Shown: positions 8,889 through 17,923, counted from the stretch's first letter. The stretch is DNA of 64,000 bases from an uncultured Dorea sp. (GCA_900543415.1 UQRE01000004.1:25221-89220), one strand, 5' to 3'. The notes: generated by a model from the sequence alone, not told the origin. Program-made: numbers and translations.

Positions 8889-9776
8889 ATGTACAAGATA
8901 TTAAAAGCAGAAAAACTGGCTGCTAATATTTATCTTATGGATGTAGAAGCACCTCGTGTTGCAAGACATTGCGAGCCGGGGCAGTTTGTCATTGTCAAGA
9001 TGGATGAAAAAGGCGAACGTATTCCACTTACCATTTGTGATTACGACAGAGAGGCAGGAATTGTAACTATCGTATTCCAGCCTGTTGGCGCGTCTACGAC
9101 AAAGATGACGGAGTTAAAAGCAGGAGATTCTTTCCGTGACTTTACCGGTCCTCTTGGATGTGCGTCTGAATTTGTAGCAGAGGATTTAGAGACTTTAAAG
9201 AAGAAGAAATTCTTATTTGTAGCCGGGGGTGTTGGCGCTGCTCCGGTTTATCCACAGGTGAAGTGGTTAAAAGAGCATGGTATTGAGGCGGATGTTATTG
9301 TCGGTGCAAAGACAAAAGATCTCCTGATTCTCGAAAAGGAGATGGAGGAAGTATCCGGTAATTACTACCCATGTACAGACGACGGCTCTTATGGTCACGC
9401 CGGCATGGTTACTACTATGGTAGACGAGTTGGTTGAAAAAGGAAATAAATATGACGTCTGTGTTGCAATCGGACCAATGATCATGATGAAATTTACTTGT
9501 CTGACAACGAAGAAATATGACATTCCGACAATAGTCAGCATGAATCCGATCATGGTAGACGGAACAGGTATGTGTGGTGCCTGTCGTGTGATCGTTGGCG
9601 GAGAAGTAAAATTTGCCTGCGTAGACGGACCGGAATTCGACGGACATCTGGTAGATTTCGACAATGCAATGAAGAGACAGCAGATGTACAAGACACAGGA
9701 AGGCCGTGCAATGTTGAAATTACAGGAAGGCGACACCCATCACGGTGGATGTGGTCATTGCGGAGGTGACGAGTAA
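8889..9776 (+). CDS. nfnA: NfnA-type FAD/[2Fe-2S] subunit (ferredoxin:NADP oxidoreductase alpha)
   Basis: This is the small subunit of NADH-dependent reduced ferredoxin:NADP oxidoreductase, also annotated as sulfide dehydrogenase or dihydroorotate-dehydrogenase electron-transfer subunit. The 295 residues have an N-terminal FAD barrel, a middle NAD-binding fold (FVAGGVGAAPVYP) and a C-terminal cluster site DGTGMCGACR. D224, C229, C232 and C244 fit the unusual one-Asp, three-Cys ligand set reported for NfnA. The gene shares one base with the next, the beta subunit, so the pair is translationally coupled. An extra His/Cys/Gly tail (DTHHGGCGHCGGDE) ends the protein and could bind a metal. The alternative is the small subunit of another glutamate-synthase-like flavoenzyme. 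Confidence 0.87.
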   Translation: MYKILKAEKLAANIYLMDVEAPRVARHCEPGQFVIVKMDEKGERIPLTICDYDREAGIVTIVFQPVGASTTKMTELKAGDSFRDFTGPLGCASEFVAEDLETLKKKKFLFVAGGVGAAPVYPQVKWLKEHGIEADVIVGAKTKDLLILEKEMEEVSGNYYPCTDDGSYGHAGMVTTMVDELVEKGNKYDVCVAIGPMIMMKFTCLTTKKYDIPTIVSMNPIMVDGTGMCGACRVIVGGEVKFACVDGPEFDGHLVDFDNAMKRQQMYKTQEGRAMLKLQEGDTHHGGCGHCGGDE

Positions 9777-11164
9777 TGGCAGATGTATTAAAGAGAGTAC
9801 CTGTAAGAGAGCAGGAACCAAAAGTAAGAGCAACAAACTTTGAAGAGGTTTGTTACGGATATAATCAGGAAGAAGCAATGGAAGAGGCTTCTCGATGCTT
9901 GAATTGTAAAAATGCAAAATGTATTCAGGGATGCCCGGTATCTATCAACATTCCGGAATTTGTCGCAAAGGTGAAAGACGGAGATATAGAAGGCGCTTAT
10001 AAGGTAATTGGTGAATCCTCCGCACTTCCGGCAATCTGCGGACGTGTATGTCCACAGGAGTCACAGTGTGAGAGCAAATGTATCCGTGGTATCAAGGGAG
10101 AGCCGATTTCCATTGGTAAATTGGAAAGATTCGTTGCGGATTATGCATTAGAGCATGATATCAAACCGGAAAAAGCAGAAAAGACAAACGGACATAAAGT
10201 TGCAGTGATCGGTTCCGGTCCGTCAGGACTTACATGTGCCGGCGATCTTGCAAAGCTTGGATATGAAGTGACAGTATTTGAAGCACTTCACGAGCTTGGC
10301 GGAGTATTGGTTTATGGTATTCCGGAGTTCCGTCTTCCAAAAGAGAAGGTTGTTAAAAAAGAAATCGAGAAAGTAAAAGAACTCGGTGTAAAATTCGAGA
10401 CTAACGTAGTTATCGGTAAATCAACAACGATCGACCAGTTAATGGAAGAGGAAGATTTCGAGGCAGTATTTATCGGATCAGGAGCAGGACTTCCAATGTT
10501 CATGGGTATTCCGGGCGAGACAGCCAACGGAGTATTTTCAGCAAATGAATATTTGACAAGAAGTAATCTGATGAAAGCATTTGATGATTCTTATGATACA
10601 CCGATTGCAGCCGGCAAGAAAGTTGCAGTTGTAGGTGGTGGAAACGTTGCTATGGATGCTGCGAGAACAGCGCTTCGTTTAGGAGCAGAGGTACATATTG
10701 TATACCGTCGTAGTGAAGCAGAGCTTCCAGCCAGAGTAGAAGAAGTACATCATGCAAAAGAAGAAGGAATTATCTTCGATCTTCTTACAAATCCAAAAGA
10801 GATCCTTGTAGACGAAAATGGATGGGTAAAAGGCATGAAAGTGATCAAGATGGAACTGGGAGAACCAGATGCTTCCGGAAGAAGACGTCCGGTAGAAATC
10901 GAAGGATCTGAGTACGAGATTGAACTGGATACAGTGATCATGTCACTCGGAACATCACCGAACCCATTGATCGCATCTACAACAAAAGGACTTGAAACAA
11001 ACAGAAGAAAATGTATCGTGGCAGAAGAAGAGAACGGACAGACATCAAAAGCAGCAGTATTCGCCGGTGGAGACGCCGTAACAGGTGCAGCAACCGTAAT
11101 CCTCGCCATGGGTGCAGGAAAAGCAGGAGCAAAAGGAATTCACGAATTCCTTTCTAAAAAATAG
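9776..11164 (+). CDS. nfnB: NfnB/GltA-type NADPH oxidoreductase with two FeS clusters
   Basis: This is the beta subunit that pairs with NfnA for flavin-based electron bifurcation among NADH, NADPH and ferredoxin. It has 462 residues. Two cluster sites lie at the N-terminus: C41, C44, C49, C53 and C88, C92, C98, C102. An FAD-binding GSGPSGL (146-152) and a second Rossmann motif VVGGGNVAMDAAR for NADP follow. The start ATG overlaps the nfnA stop (TAATG), with GGAGGTG 7 bp before it. It is often annotated as NADPH-dependent glutamate synthase (gltA); the adjacent NfnA makes the bifurcating enzyme the better reading. The operon ends at the palindrome at 11166. Confidence 0.87.
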   Translation: MADVLKRVPVREQEPKVRATNFEEVCYGYNQEEAMEEASRCLNCKNAKCIQGCPVSINIPEFVAKVKDGDIEGAYKVIGESSALPAICGRVCPQESQCESKCIRGIKGEPISIGKLERFVADYALEHDIKPEKAEKTNGHKVAVIGSGPSGLTCAGDLAKLGYEVTVFEALHELGGVLVYGIPEFRLPKEKVVKKEIEKVKELGVKFETNVVIGKSTTIDQLMEEEDFEAVFIGSGAGLPMFMGIPGETANGVFSANEYLTRSNLMKAFDDSYDTPIAAGKKVAVVGGGNVAMDAARTALRLGAEVHIVYRRSEAELPARVEEVHHAKEEGIIFDLLTNPKEILVDENGWVKGMKVIKMELGEPDASGRRRPVEIEGSEYEIELDTVIMSLGTSPNPLIASTTKGLETNRRKCIVAEEENGQTSKAAVFAGGDAVTGAATVILAMGAGKAGAKGIHEFLSKK

Positions 11165-11165
11165 T

Positions 11166-11208
11166 AATTTGGGACGTAGCATTTTTTCAAAATGCTACGT
11201 CCCAAATT
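11166..11208 (+). terminator. Large perfect palindrome after nfnB, likely terminator
   Basis: Arms of 20 bp pair perfectly (11166-11185 with 11189-11208) around a 3-nt loop. The core is GGGACGTAGCATTTT and its complement. The stem carries T-runs within the arms but only a weak T-tract follows it, so termination is likely rather than certain. It starts 2 bp after the nfnB stop codon. Confidence 0.7.
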
Positions 11209-11220
11209 GCATTTTAGGGT

Positions 11221-11240
11221 GTCCCAAATTGAAAAATGCT
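11221..11240 (+). repeat. Partial, rearranged copy of the adjacent palindrome unit
   Basis: Its reverse complement joins AGCATTTTTCAA directly to TTTGGGAC. The same two blocks occur in the palindrome at 11166-11190 in the opposite order and spaced differently. The pair looks like the remains of a tandem or inverted array of a short intergenic (REP-like) element. Confidence 0.45.
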
Positions 11241-11303
11241 CTGTACCACTTGGGGCAATTATGGTAGAATAAGTCCATTAGAGAAGAAACGAGGGTTTAT
11301 GAT

Positions 11304-12077
11304 ATGACTATTTTTTGGGGACTTATGATCCCGTTTATCGGTACTGCGGCTGGCGCTGCATGTGTATTGTTTGTGAAAAATGAATTGAAACCGCTTCTTC
11401 AAAAGTCTTTGCTTGGCTTTGCGGCGGGGGTGATGGTGGCGGCTTCTGTCTGGTCGCTTTTGATTCCGGCAATGGATATGTCTGCGCATATGGGAAAGCT
11501 TTCTTTTATCCCGGCTGCTGTAGGATTTATTCTTGGAATTGCATTTTTACTGATTCTTGACAGAGTAATTCCGCATCTTCATATTGGTTCTGAGGAATGC
11601 GAAGGCCCGAAATGTTCGCTCAATAAATCGACCATGCTTACATTAGCTGTTACGATCCACAATATTCCGGAGGGTATTTCAAGCGGAGCGATTTTTGCCG
11701 GTTTATTAATGGATAATGCCAATGTTACGCTGGCAGGCGCATTTGCTCTGTCTATCGGAATTGCGCTGCAAAATTTCCCGGAAGGTTTTATTGTATCTCT
11801 TCCAATCCGCTCTGAAAAGGGAAGAGGCAGAGCATTCGGAGCCGGCGTGCTCTCAGGAATCGTAGAGCCGATTGCTGGAGGACTTACGCTGTTATTTGCG
11901 ACCTATCTGACACCGGTACTTCCATATCTTTTAGCATTTTCGGCGGGGGCAATGATCTACGTGGTAGTAGAAGAACTGATCCCTGAATCTGCGGAAGGTG
12001 AGCACAGTAACATAGGAACGGTCGGCTTTGCGGCAGGATTTGTATTGATGATGATTTTAGATGTGGCATTAGGGTAA
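11304..12077 (+). CDS. ZIP-family divalent metal transporter
   Basis: An inner-membrane importer of zinc or related metals, 257 residues with about eight membrane helices. The two metal-site helices carry HNIPEG (H119) and QNFPEG (156-161), the ZIP signature in ZupT/GufA-type members. A short Cys/Glu-rich loop (GSEECEGPKCS) precedes the first site and may be a metal-sensing or delivery loop. The SD GAGGG lies about 8 bp upstream of the ATG. Only 16 bp separate it from helD, so the two may share a transcript. The substrate metal cannot be told from sequence, and no Zur-like site was recognised upstream. Confidence 0.88.
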   Translation: MTIFWGLMIPFIGTAAGAACVLFVKNELKPLLQKSLLGFAAGVMVAASVWSLLIPAMDMSAHMGKLSFIPAAVGFILGIAFLLILDRVIPHLHIGSEECEGPKCSLNKSTMLTLAVTIHNIPEGISSGAIFAGLLMDNANVTLAGAFALSIGIALQNFPEGFIVSLPIRSEKGRGRAFGAGVLSGIVEPIAGGLTLLFATYLTPVLPYLLAFSAGAMIYVVVEELIPESAEGEHSNIGTVGFAAGFVLMMILDVALG

Positions 12078-12093
12078 ATAAGAAAGAGAGACT

Positions 12094-14109
12094 ATGGAGC
12101 AGTTTTTAAAAGAGATAACAGATTGTTTACAACAGAAAATCAAAGAGTTGGATGAAGATTTATCTGCCGGACAGCAGGAAATCAAAAATATGCATGAATA
12201 TTACTGGGAAAATTATACGGAAATGGATGAGTATGGCTATGAAAATTATGACAATCAGCAGGCACTGCTCCATCAGGTTCATGCAAATGAAGAAAAGCTT
12301 TCAAAGAGAAAGAGGCTTACAAAGATGTTGGAGTCCCCATTTTTCGGAAGAGTAGATTTTCGTTATGACGGAGAAGAGGAATCAGAGACCTTTTATATCG
12401 GAATTGGCAATTTTGCTCCCCGCGCAGGAATGCGCCCGCTGATCTACGATTGGAGAGCGCCGGTGTCCGGGTTGTTCTACGATTATGACAGAGGTCCGGC
12501 AGCCTATGACGCTCCGGGGGGAAGAATGGAGGGTGAGATCACATCCAAGTGGCAGTACAAGATAAAAAACGGGCATATGATCTACGGCTTCGAAAGTGAT
12601 ACGAAGATTGACGATGAAATTCTAAAACAGGAACTTGGAAGCGGCGGAGACGTACAGCTTAAAAATATTGTACGCACCATTCAAAAAGAGCAGAATGCGA
12701 TTATCCGCAATACGAAAGACCGGATTCTGGCGATTCAAGGTGCGGCGGGAAGTGGCAAAACATCTGTGGCGCTCCATCGGATTGCCTATCTTTTGTATCA
12801 TGACCGTGAAAATTTAAAGGCGGCTAATATTTTAATTCTGTCACCGAACAATGTGTTTTCTGATTACATTTCTCACATTCTTCCGGAATTGGGAGAGGAA
12901 CATATACAGGAAATGAGCTTTGATCTCTTTGCTTACAAGGAATTAAAAGAAGTTGCAAATGACTGTGAAGATCGTTATGACTATTTAGAGAAGAAGATGA
13001 AATTCCAAGACAGTGAATGGGAAATCCGCTTTAAGGAGAAGCAGTCAGCAAGCTTCATCGGACAGATGGAAGGATTTCTGGCAATGCTGGAGGAAGATCT
13101 TGTGAATATCCGAAGCATTACATTTAAAGGCGTTCATAAGACCGAAGAAGAGATCCTTCATCTTTTTTATTTTAAATTCCAGACAGTTCCGCTGCTTGCG
13201 AGAATGGATGCGGTAATGGAATACCTGATCGACGAATACGAGACGCTGCGCGGGAAGAATATTTCTGAGGAAGATATGGAAGCACTTCGTGAGACCTTCC
13301 AGAAAATGTATGTGACAACGGATCTTTATGAAATCTACGGATGGCTGTTAAAAGACTGCGGATATCCGGAACTTTCGAATGCGGAGTATGAGCGGAGAAA
13401 ATTAGAATATGAAGATGTATTTCCGATGTTATATTTGAAATACCGCTTGAAAGGAAGCAGGAAGCATAAGAATATCAAGCATTTGGTCATTGATGAAATG
13501 CAGGATTATTCTTATCTGCAATATAGCATACTGTCCATGCTATTTCATTGTCGAATGACCATTCTCGGGGACCGCGCACAGACGATGGACAGCGAATGCC
13601 AGGACGTGACAAAGTTCCTCCCGAAGATTTTTGGCAGAAAAATAAGAAAAATCGTTATGAACAAAAGTTACCGCAATACCTTAGAAATTGCAGAATATGC
13701 GGAGAGAATACGAGGCGGTGAGGGTCTGGAGCTGTTTCAGCGGCACGGTAAAGAAGTAGAAGAGTTTCATGGTCTTTCGATGGAGGAAATGCTGGAAAAT
13801 ATAGAAAAGCAGGTGAAATCTGCAAATGCTCAATATGAAACCGCAGCAGTAATCACAATGAATGAATCGGATGCCTATGATATTTACCGTCTGCTTAAGA
13901 ATCGCCAGCTTCCGGTATCTTATATGGATCGCGACACATCCGTATTCAAGAAAGGAATGACTGTCACAACCTTTTATCTTGCAAAAGGGTTGGAATTCGA
14001 TCAGGTCTTTGCTGTACTGGGAAGAGAGACAAATCCTCTCTATAAGCAGGCAAAATATATCAGCGCTACGCGCGCACTGCACGAATTATATGTTTATGAG
14101 GAAAGCTAA
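12094..14109 (+). CDS. helD: HelD-type RNA polymerase recycling ATPase (UvrD-like helicase fold)
   Basis: A superfamily 1 ATPase that pries stalled RNA polymerase off nucleic acid. The 671 residues are somewhat shorter than Bacillus HelD (about 770). An N-terminal charged coiled-coil arm (1-90) fits the part that reaches into the polymerase secondary channel. Walker A is GAAGSGKT (216-223), Walker B VIDEMQ (465-470), and the C-terminal ATRALHELYVY segment matches helicase motif VI. The HelD call rests on the N-terminal arm and on the early DWRAP segment after it. The alkD ATG follows directly after the stop codon. Confidence 0.85.
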   Translation: MEQFLKEITDCLQQKIKELDEDLSAGQQEIKNMHEYYWENYTEMDEYGYENYDNQQALLHQVHANEEKLSKRKRLTKMLESPFFGRVDFRYDGEEESETFYIGIGNFAPRAGMRPLIYDWRAPVSGLFYDYDRGPAAYDAPGGRMEGEITSKWQYKIKNGHMIYGFESDTKIDDEILKQELGSGGDVQLKNIVRTIQKEQNAIIRNTKDRILAIQGAAGSGKTSVALHRIAYLLYHDRENLKAANILILSPNNVFSDYISHILPELGEEHIQEMSFDLFAYKELKEVANDCEDRYDYLEKKMKFQDSEWEIRFKEKQSASFIGQMEGFLAMLEEDLVNIRSITFKGVHKTEEEILHLFYFKFQTVPLLARMDAVMEYLIDEYETLRGKNISEEDMEALRETFQKMYVTTDLYEIYGWLLKDCGYPELSNAEYERRKLEYEDVFPMLYLKYRLKGSRKHKNIKHLVIDEMQDYSYLQYSILSMLFHCRMTILGDRAQTMDSECQDVTKFLPKIFGRKIRKIVMNKSYRNTLEIAEYAERIRGGEGLELFQRHGKEVEEFHGLSMEEMLENIEKQVKSANAQYETAAVITMNESDAYDIYRLLKNRQLPVSYMDRDTSVFKKGMTVTTFYLAKGLEFDQVFAVLGRETNPLYKQAKYISATRALHELYVYEES

Positions 14110-14811
14110 ATGATAGAAAATATAAGAATGCGTCTGGAACAATTATCAGAAGAGGATTATAAAAAATTCAATGAAAACCTGCTGCCGGGAACGAAACATG
14201 TGCTTGGCGTGCGGATGCCGAAGCTGCGCGCGCTGGCAAAAGAAATTGCAAAGGGAGATTTCCGAGCATATCTTAATGAGGCGTATGAGAAAATAAGTGC
14301 GGACAAAGGCTCTTATCACGAAGAAATCATGCTGGAAGGTCTAGTGATCGCATATGCAAAGATGGAATTAAAAGAGCGGTTTTTCTACCTTGATCGATTT
14401 GTACCGAAGATTCATAACTGGGCAGTCTGTGACTGCTGCAGCAACACCTATAAATTCATGGAAAAGTATCAGGAAGAAAGCTTCGCCTATCTTGAAACGT
14501 ATTTGCACAGCCAGAGAGAGTACGAGCTTCGCTTCGGAATTGTGTCCCTTCTGGATTATTTTATCAATGATTCTTATATTGACCGGGTGCTTTCTATATG
14601 CGAACATACAAGACATGAAGGATATTATGTGAAAATGGCAGTGGCGTGGACGTTGTCAGTCTGCTACGTGAAATATTCCGAAAAGACAAGAAGACTTTTA
14701 AAGGAAAACACAATGGATGAATTTACGCATAATAAAACGATCCAGAAAATACGGGAATCTTACCGTGTGAGCAGAGAAGAAAAAGAAGAATTAAAAAGCT
14801 GGAAGCGTTAA
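14110..14811 (+). CDS. alkD: AlkD-like DNA alkylation repair protein
   Basis: A HEAT-like-repeat DNA glycosylase of the AlkD family that removes bulky or cationic alkylated purines. At 233 residues it is the expected size and almost all helix. The diagnostic WAVCD segment (NWAVCDCCSN) contains the Trp and Asp that line the lesion site in AlkD, and the opening KKFNENLLPGTKHVLGVRMP is typical. The ATG at 14110 follows the helD stop without a gap, so translation is probably coupled. No alkylation-response site was recognised. Confidence 0.88.
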   Translation: MIENIRMRLEQLSEEDYKKFNENLLPGTKHVLGVRMPKLRALAKEIAKGDFRAYLNEAYEKISADKGSYHEEIMLEGLVIAYAKMELKERFFYLDRFVPKIHNWAVCDCCSNTYKFMEKYQEESFAYLETYLHSQREYELRFGIVSLLDYFINDSYIDRVLSICEHTRHEGYYVKMAVAWTLSVCYVKYSEKTRRLLKENTMDEFTHNKTIQKIRESYRVSREEKEELKSWKR

Positions 14812-14825
14812 TACAGGAGAAATCA

Positions 14826-15305
14826 ATGAAAATTACAATCATTACAGTCGGAAAGATCAAAGAAAAATATTTAAAAGACGCGATTGCCGAGTACAGTAAG
14901 AGATTATCCAAATACTGTAAATTGGAGATTGTGGAAGTCGCAGATGAAAAAACACCGGATAACGCCAGTGAAACGGTGGAAAACCAGATACGGGCAAAGG
15001 AAGAGGAGCGGATCTTAAAATATGTAAAGGATGACGCGTATGTTGTCACTTTGGAAATTAAAGGCAGACAAGTAACTTCCGAGGAACTGGCAGATAAGAT
15101 CGATACGCTTGGTATTCAAGGGACAAGCCATATTACGTTTATTATCGGTGGTTCCATCGGACTTGGCGAACAAGTGCTTGCAAGATCTGATTATGCACTC
15201 AGTTTTTCAAAAATGACATTCCCACATCAGTTGATGAGGGTGATTCTTCTGGAACAGATTTATCGCAGCTACAGGATTATCCATGGTGAACCGTATCATA
15301 AATAA
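14826..15305 (+). CDS. rlmH: 23S rRNA (pseudouridine-1915 N3) methyltransferase RlmH
   Basis: An SPOUT-class methyltransferase that methylates the pseudouridine at position 1915 of 23S rRNA in assembled ribosomes. The 159 residues match the family length. The SAM-binding knot shows FIIGGSIGLG and the C-terminus ends in the conserved GEPYHK. The SD (CAGGAGAAA) is 7 bp upstream. It lies 14 bp after alkD and 25 bp before the response regulator, and no terminator is visible on either side. Confidence 0.95.
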   Translation: MKITIITVGKIKEKYLKDAIAEYSKRLSKYCKLEIVEVADEKTPDNASETVENQIRAKEEERILKYVKDDAYVVTLEIKGRQVTSEELADKIDTLGIQGTSHITFIIGGSIGLGEQVLARSDYALSFSKMTFPHQLMRVILLEQIYRSYRIIHGEPYHK

Positions 15306-15330
15306 AGCGTGAAAGAAAAGAGGCGATCAT

Positions 15331-16029
15331 ATGGCATTACATATTATGGTAGTGGAAGATGAACCGGCCATCCGGCAGGAATTATGCCAACTTTTATCGA
15401 ATGCATTATATCGGGTGTCAGAAGTAGAAGATTTTACGGATGTGGCCGGAACAGTATTAGAAAAAGAACCGGATCTTCTCTTACTGGATCTTAATCTTCC
15501 GGTAGAGTCCGGTTATGATATCTGTACAAAAATCCGTAAAAGTTCTGAGGTGCCGATTATCTTTCTCACCAGCCGCACAGATTCTATGGATGAATTAACC
15601 GGAATGTTAAAGGGCGGTGATGACTATATCACTAAACCATTTCAAGCCCCTATTTTATTGGCGCGTATTGCAGCCGTGTTGAAGCGTTCTGCCAGGGCTA
15701 AAGATTATGAAGAACGGACAACGATTGTCTGCGGTGATTTAACCTTGGACATTGCCAGAGGCGTTATATACAGGAAAACTGCCGACAATCGGGAAAATGC
15801 ACAGGCGGAGCTTACGAAAAATGAACTGAAGATTCTGCATTGTCTGCTTTTACACAAAGGACAGATTGTCTCCCGCATGGATTTGATTGAATATTTGTGG
15901 GATCAGCAGGTTTTTCTTGATGATAATGCGCTGAGCGTAAATATGACTCGTATTCGAGGCAAATTAAAAGAAATCGGTCTTCCACAAGACTATATTAAGA
16001 CAAAACGAGGAATGGGGTATTATATATGA
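15331..16029 (+). CDS. OmpR-type response regulator of a Bce-like system
   Basis: A cytoplasmic transcription regulator of 232 residues. The receiver domain has the phospho-acceptor D53 (LLLLDLNLP), the acidic pair E10-E12 region and K102 (TKPF). A winged-helix DNA-binding domain follows (about 130-232). Its gene overlaps the kinase gene by 4 bp and the two are followed by a BceAB-like transporter, the usual order for sensing of cell-wall-active peptides. The operator at 17045-17062 is the expected target. There is no separate promoter in the 25-bp gap after rlmH. Confidence 0.9.
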   Translation: MALHIMVVEDEPAIRQELCQLLSNALYRVSEVEDFTDVAGTVLEKEPDLLLLDLNLPVESGYDICTKIRKSSEVPIIFLTSRTDSMDELTGMLKGGDDYITKPFQAPILLARIAAVLKRSARAKDYEERTTIVCGDLTLDIARGVIYRKTADNRENAQAELTKNELKILHCLLLHKGQIVSRMDLIEYLWDQQVFLDDNALSVNMTRIRGKLKEIGLPQDYIKTKRGMGYYI

Positions 16030-17060
16030 GACGAGAAAGTACAGGCTCCATGAGCCTTGCGTCATACTTGAAGGATCGCATCTTGCTGATCCTTCTTCAG
16101 ATTGTGTGTCTTGGTTTTCTCTTATTTTTTCTTCGTATAACCGGTTATCCGAAAAGCAATTGCATTCTGATTACAGTTGTTTGGGGACTGGTTTTTCTTG
16201 TGTGGCTTAGTGTCCACTATATTTCCAGAAGGAATTATTTTAAGAAAATGAAAGAAATGATGGAGCAGATCGATCAGCACTATCTTCTGGGAGAGCTGAT
16301 GCCGGATTCTGTGCATCTGGAGGATCAGATCTATCGGGAGTTGATCAGAAAATCAAATAAATCGGTCATTGAGCGGATTCGTGCGATTGAAGACGAGAAA
16401 AAAGAATATCGGGAATATATTGAGAGCTGGGTACATGAAATCAAAGCGCCGATCACAGGGATTGATCTTATGTGTGAAAATCATAAAGAAACACTGACCA
16501 GACGAATTGCACTTGAAAATCGAAAAATAGAAAACTATGTGGACATGGCCCTGTATTATGCAAGATCAGACGAGGTCTATCAGGATTATATGATTCGGGA
16601 AACAGATCTTGGACAAACGGCTGCAGAGATCCTTCAGCGAAATAAACGCTATCTGATACAAAAGGGAATACAGGCAGAAGTGAATTGCCCGGACATTGCA
16701 TATACCGATGGGAAATGGATCGGCTTTATTTTGAATCAACTATTATTAAACAGTGCAAAATACAGCAAGGAGCAAGGGGCTCATATCAGGATCTTTACCG
16801 AGCATACAGAAAATGGTGTCCGTCTGACGGTAAAAGACAACGGAATCGGTATAAAGCCAGAGGAAATCGAGCGGATTTTCGAAAAAGGGTTCACCGGAAG
16901 CAACGGACGAAAGACAGAGCGTTCTACAGGTATGGGGTTATATTTGTGCAGTAAGCTGTGTCGTAAGCTTGGAATCAGCATTATGGCAGAATCAGAAGAG
17001 GGAAAGGGAACGTCAATGATATTAACTTTTCCGATCAGCAGTTATCTTACAAAATTGTAA
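16026..17060 (+). CDS. BceS-like intramembrane-sensing histidine kinase
   Basis: A kinase of 344 residues with two closely spaced N-terminal membrane helices (about 19-38 and 46-65) and almost no outside domain, which is the mark of the intramembrane-sensing class. The phospho-acceptor is H137 in SWVHEIKAPITG. The ATP-binding domain shows NQLLLNSAKYS (N box), DNGIGI (G1) and GMGLYL (G2). Such kinases do not bind the antibiotic themselves; they sense flux through the partner transporter, encoded just downstream. The ATG overlaps the regulator stop (ATGA). Confidence 0.9.
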   Translation: MRRESTGSMSLASYLKDRILLILLQIVCLGFLLFFLRITGYPKSNCILITVVWGLVFLVWLSVHYISRRNYFKKMKEMMEQIDQHYLLGELMPDSVHLEDQIYRELIRKSNKSVIERIRAIEDEKKEYREYIESWVHEIKAPITGIDLMCENHKETLTRRIALENRKIENYVDMALYYARSDEVYQDYMIRETDLGQTAAEILQRNKRYLIQKGIQAEVNCPDIAYTDGKWIGFILNQLLLNSAKYSKEQGAHIRIFTEHTENGVRLTVKDNGIGIKPEEIERIFEKGFTGSNGRKTERSTGMGLYLCSKLCRKLGISIMAESEEGKGTSMILTFPISSYLTKL

Positions 17061-17062
17061 GA
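17045..17062. promoter_or_regulatory. Candidate BceR-type operator
   Basis: A palindrome with 8-bp arms (TCTTACAA / TTGTAAGA) around a 2-nt centre. It contains TTACA-N4-TGTAA, which fits the TNACA-N4-TGTAA pattern established for BceR-like regulators. It overlaps the kinase stop codon and lies 29 bp upstream of the -35 of the transporter promoter. Confidence 0.75.
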
Positions 17063-17091
17063 ATTGTGAAAGCAACGGAGATACCATCGCT

Positions 17092-17119
17092 TTGCATCAT
17101 CTGATAATCTGGTTATAAC
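17092..17119 (+). promoter_or_regulatory. Promoter of the BceAB-like transporter genes
   Basis: TTGCAT (17092-17097), a 16-bp spacer and TATAAC (17114-17119). The -35 is imperfect, as expected for a promoter that needs an activator, and the candidate operator lies just upstream. Confidence 0.6.
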
Positions 17120-17158
17120 AGCCGGAAGGCTTATACAGAACAACAAGGAGTGATGGAA

Positions 17159-17923
17159 ATGAAAGATTATATTCGCGTAAGTGATGTAGAAAAATATTAT
17201 GGAAATGGAACCAATGTGACGAAGGCAGTCGATCGGGTAAGCTTTCATGTAGAACAAGGAGAATTCATAGGTGTTATGGGGGCGTCCGGCTCCGGCAAAA
17301 CGACACTTCTAAATATGCTTTCTACAATTGACCGCGTAACAGCAGGTCATATCTTTTATCAGGATGTCGATATTACCGAGCTTAGTGAAGATGAGCTGTC
17401 AGATTTTCGAAAGAAGAATCTGGGCTTTGTATTTCAGGACTACAACCTTCTGGACACCTTGACATTAGAGGAAAATATTCTTCTGGCAATGACACTTCGC
17501 AAAGGCAACCGAAAAGAGATACAAGAAAAATGCAATCAGATGATGGAGCTTCTTGGGATCGACGGAATAAAGAATCAGTTTCCTTACGAAGTATCGGGAG
17601 GTCAGAAACAACGCTGTGCATGTGCAAGAGCCCTTGTAAATGAACCTTGTCTTCTCCTTGCGGACGAACCGACAGGCGCTTTGGATTCAAAAGCAGCGCA
17701 AACTTTGCTTCGGACATTTGCAAGGCTCAACGAAACATTGCAGACAACCATCTTCATGGTTACACATGATGCGTTTTCGGCTAGTTATTGCAGTAGAATT
17801 TTGTTCTTGAAGGATGGCAGTATCTTCCACGAACTTGTAAGAGGGGAGAAAAAGAGAAGAGATTTTTTGAATGAGATTCTGGATGTACTGTCTCTGACAG
17901 GAGGTGAGCTGGCTGATGAATAG
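17159..17923 (+). CDS. BceA-like ABC transporter ATP-binding protein
   Basis: The ATPase of a peptide-detoxification transporter, 254 residues. Walker A is GASGSGKT (41-48), the Q-loop FQDYN is near 92-96, the signature VSGGQ is at 145-149 and Walker B LLADE at 166-170. These fit the MacB/LolD-like subclass used by BceA. I chose ATG 17159 because AAGGAG lies 8 bp before it; the upstream GTG (17150) and ATG (17153) overlap or crowd that SD. It overlaps the permease start, giving coupled translation. Confidence 0.9.
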   Translation: MKDYIRVSDVEKYYGNGTNVTKAVDRVSFHVEQGEFIGVMGASGSGKTTLLNMLSTIDRVTAGHIFYQDVDITELSEDELSDFRKKNLGFVFQDYNLLDTLTLEENILLAMTLRKGNRKEIQEKCNQMMELLGIDGIKNQFPYEVSGGQKQRCACARALVNEPCLLLADEPTGALDSKAAQTLLRTFARLNETLQTTIFMVTHDAFSASYCSRILFLKDGSIFHELVRGEKKRRDFLNEILDVLSLTGGELADE

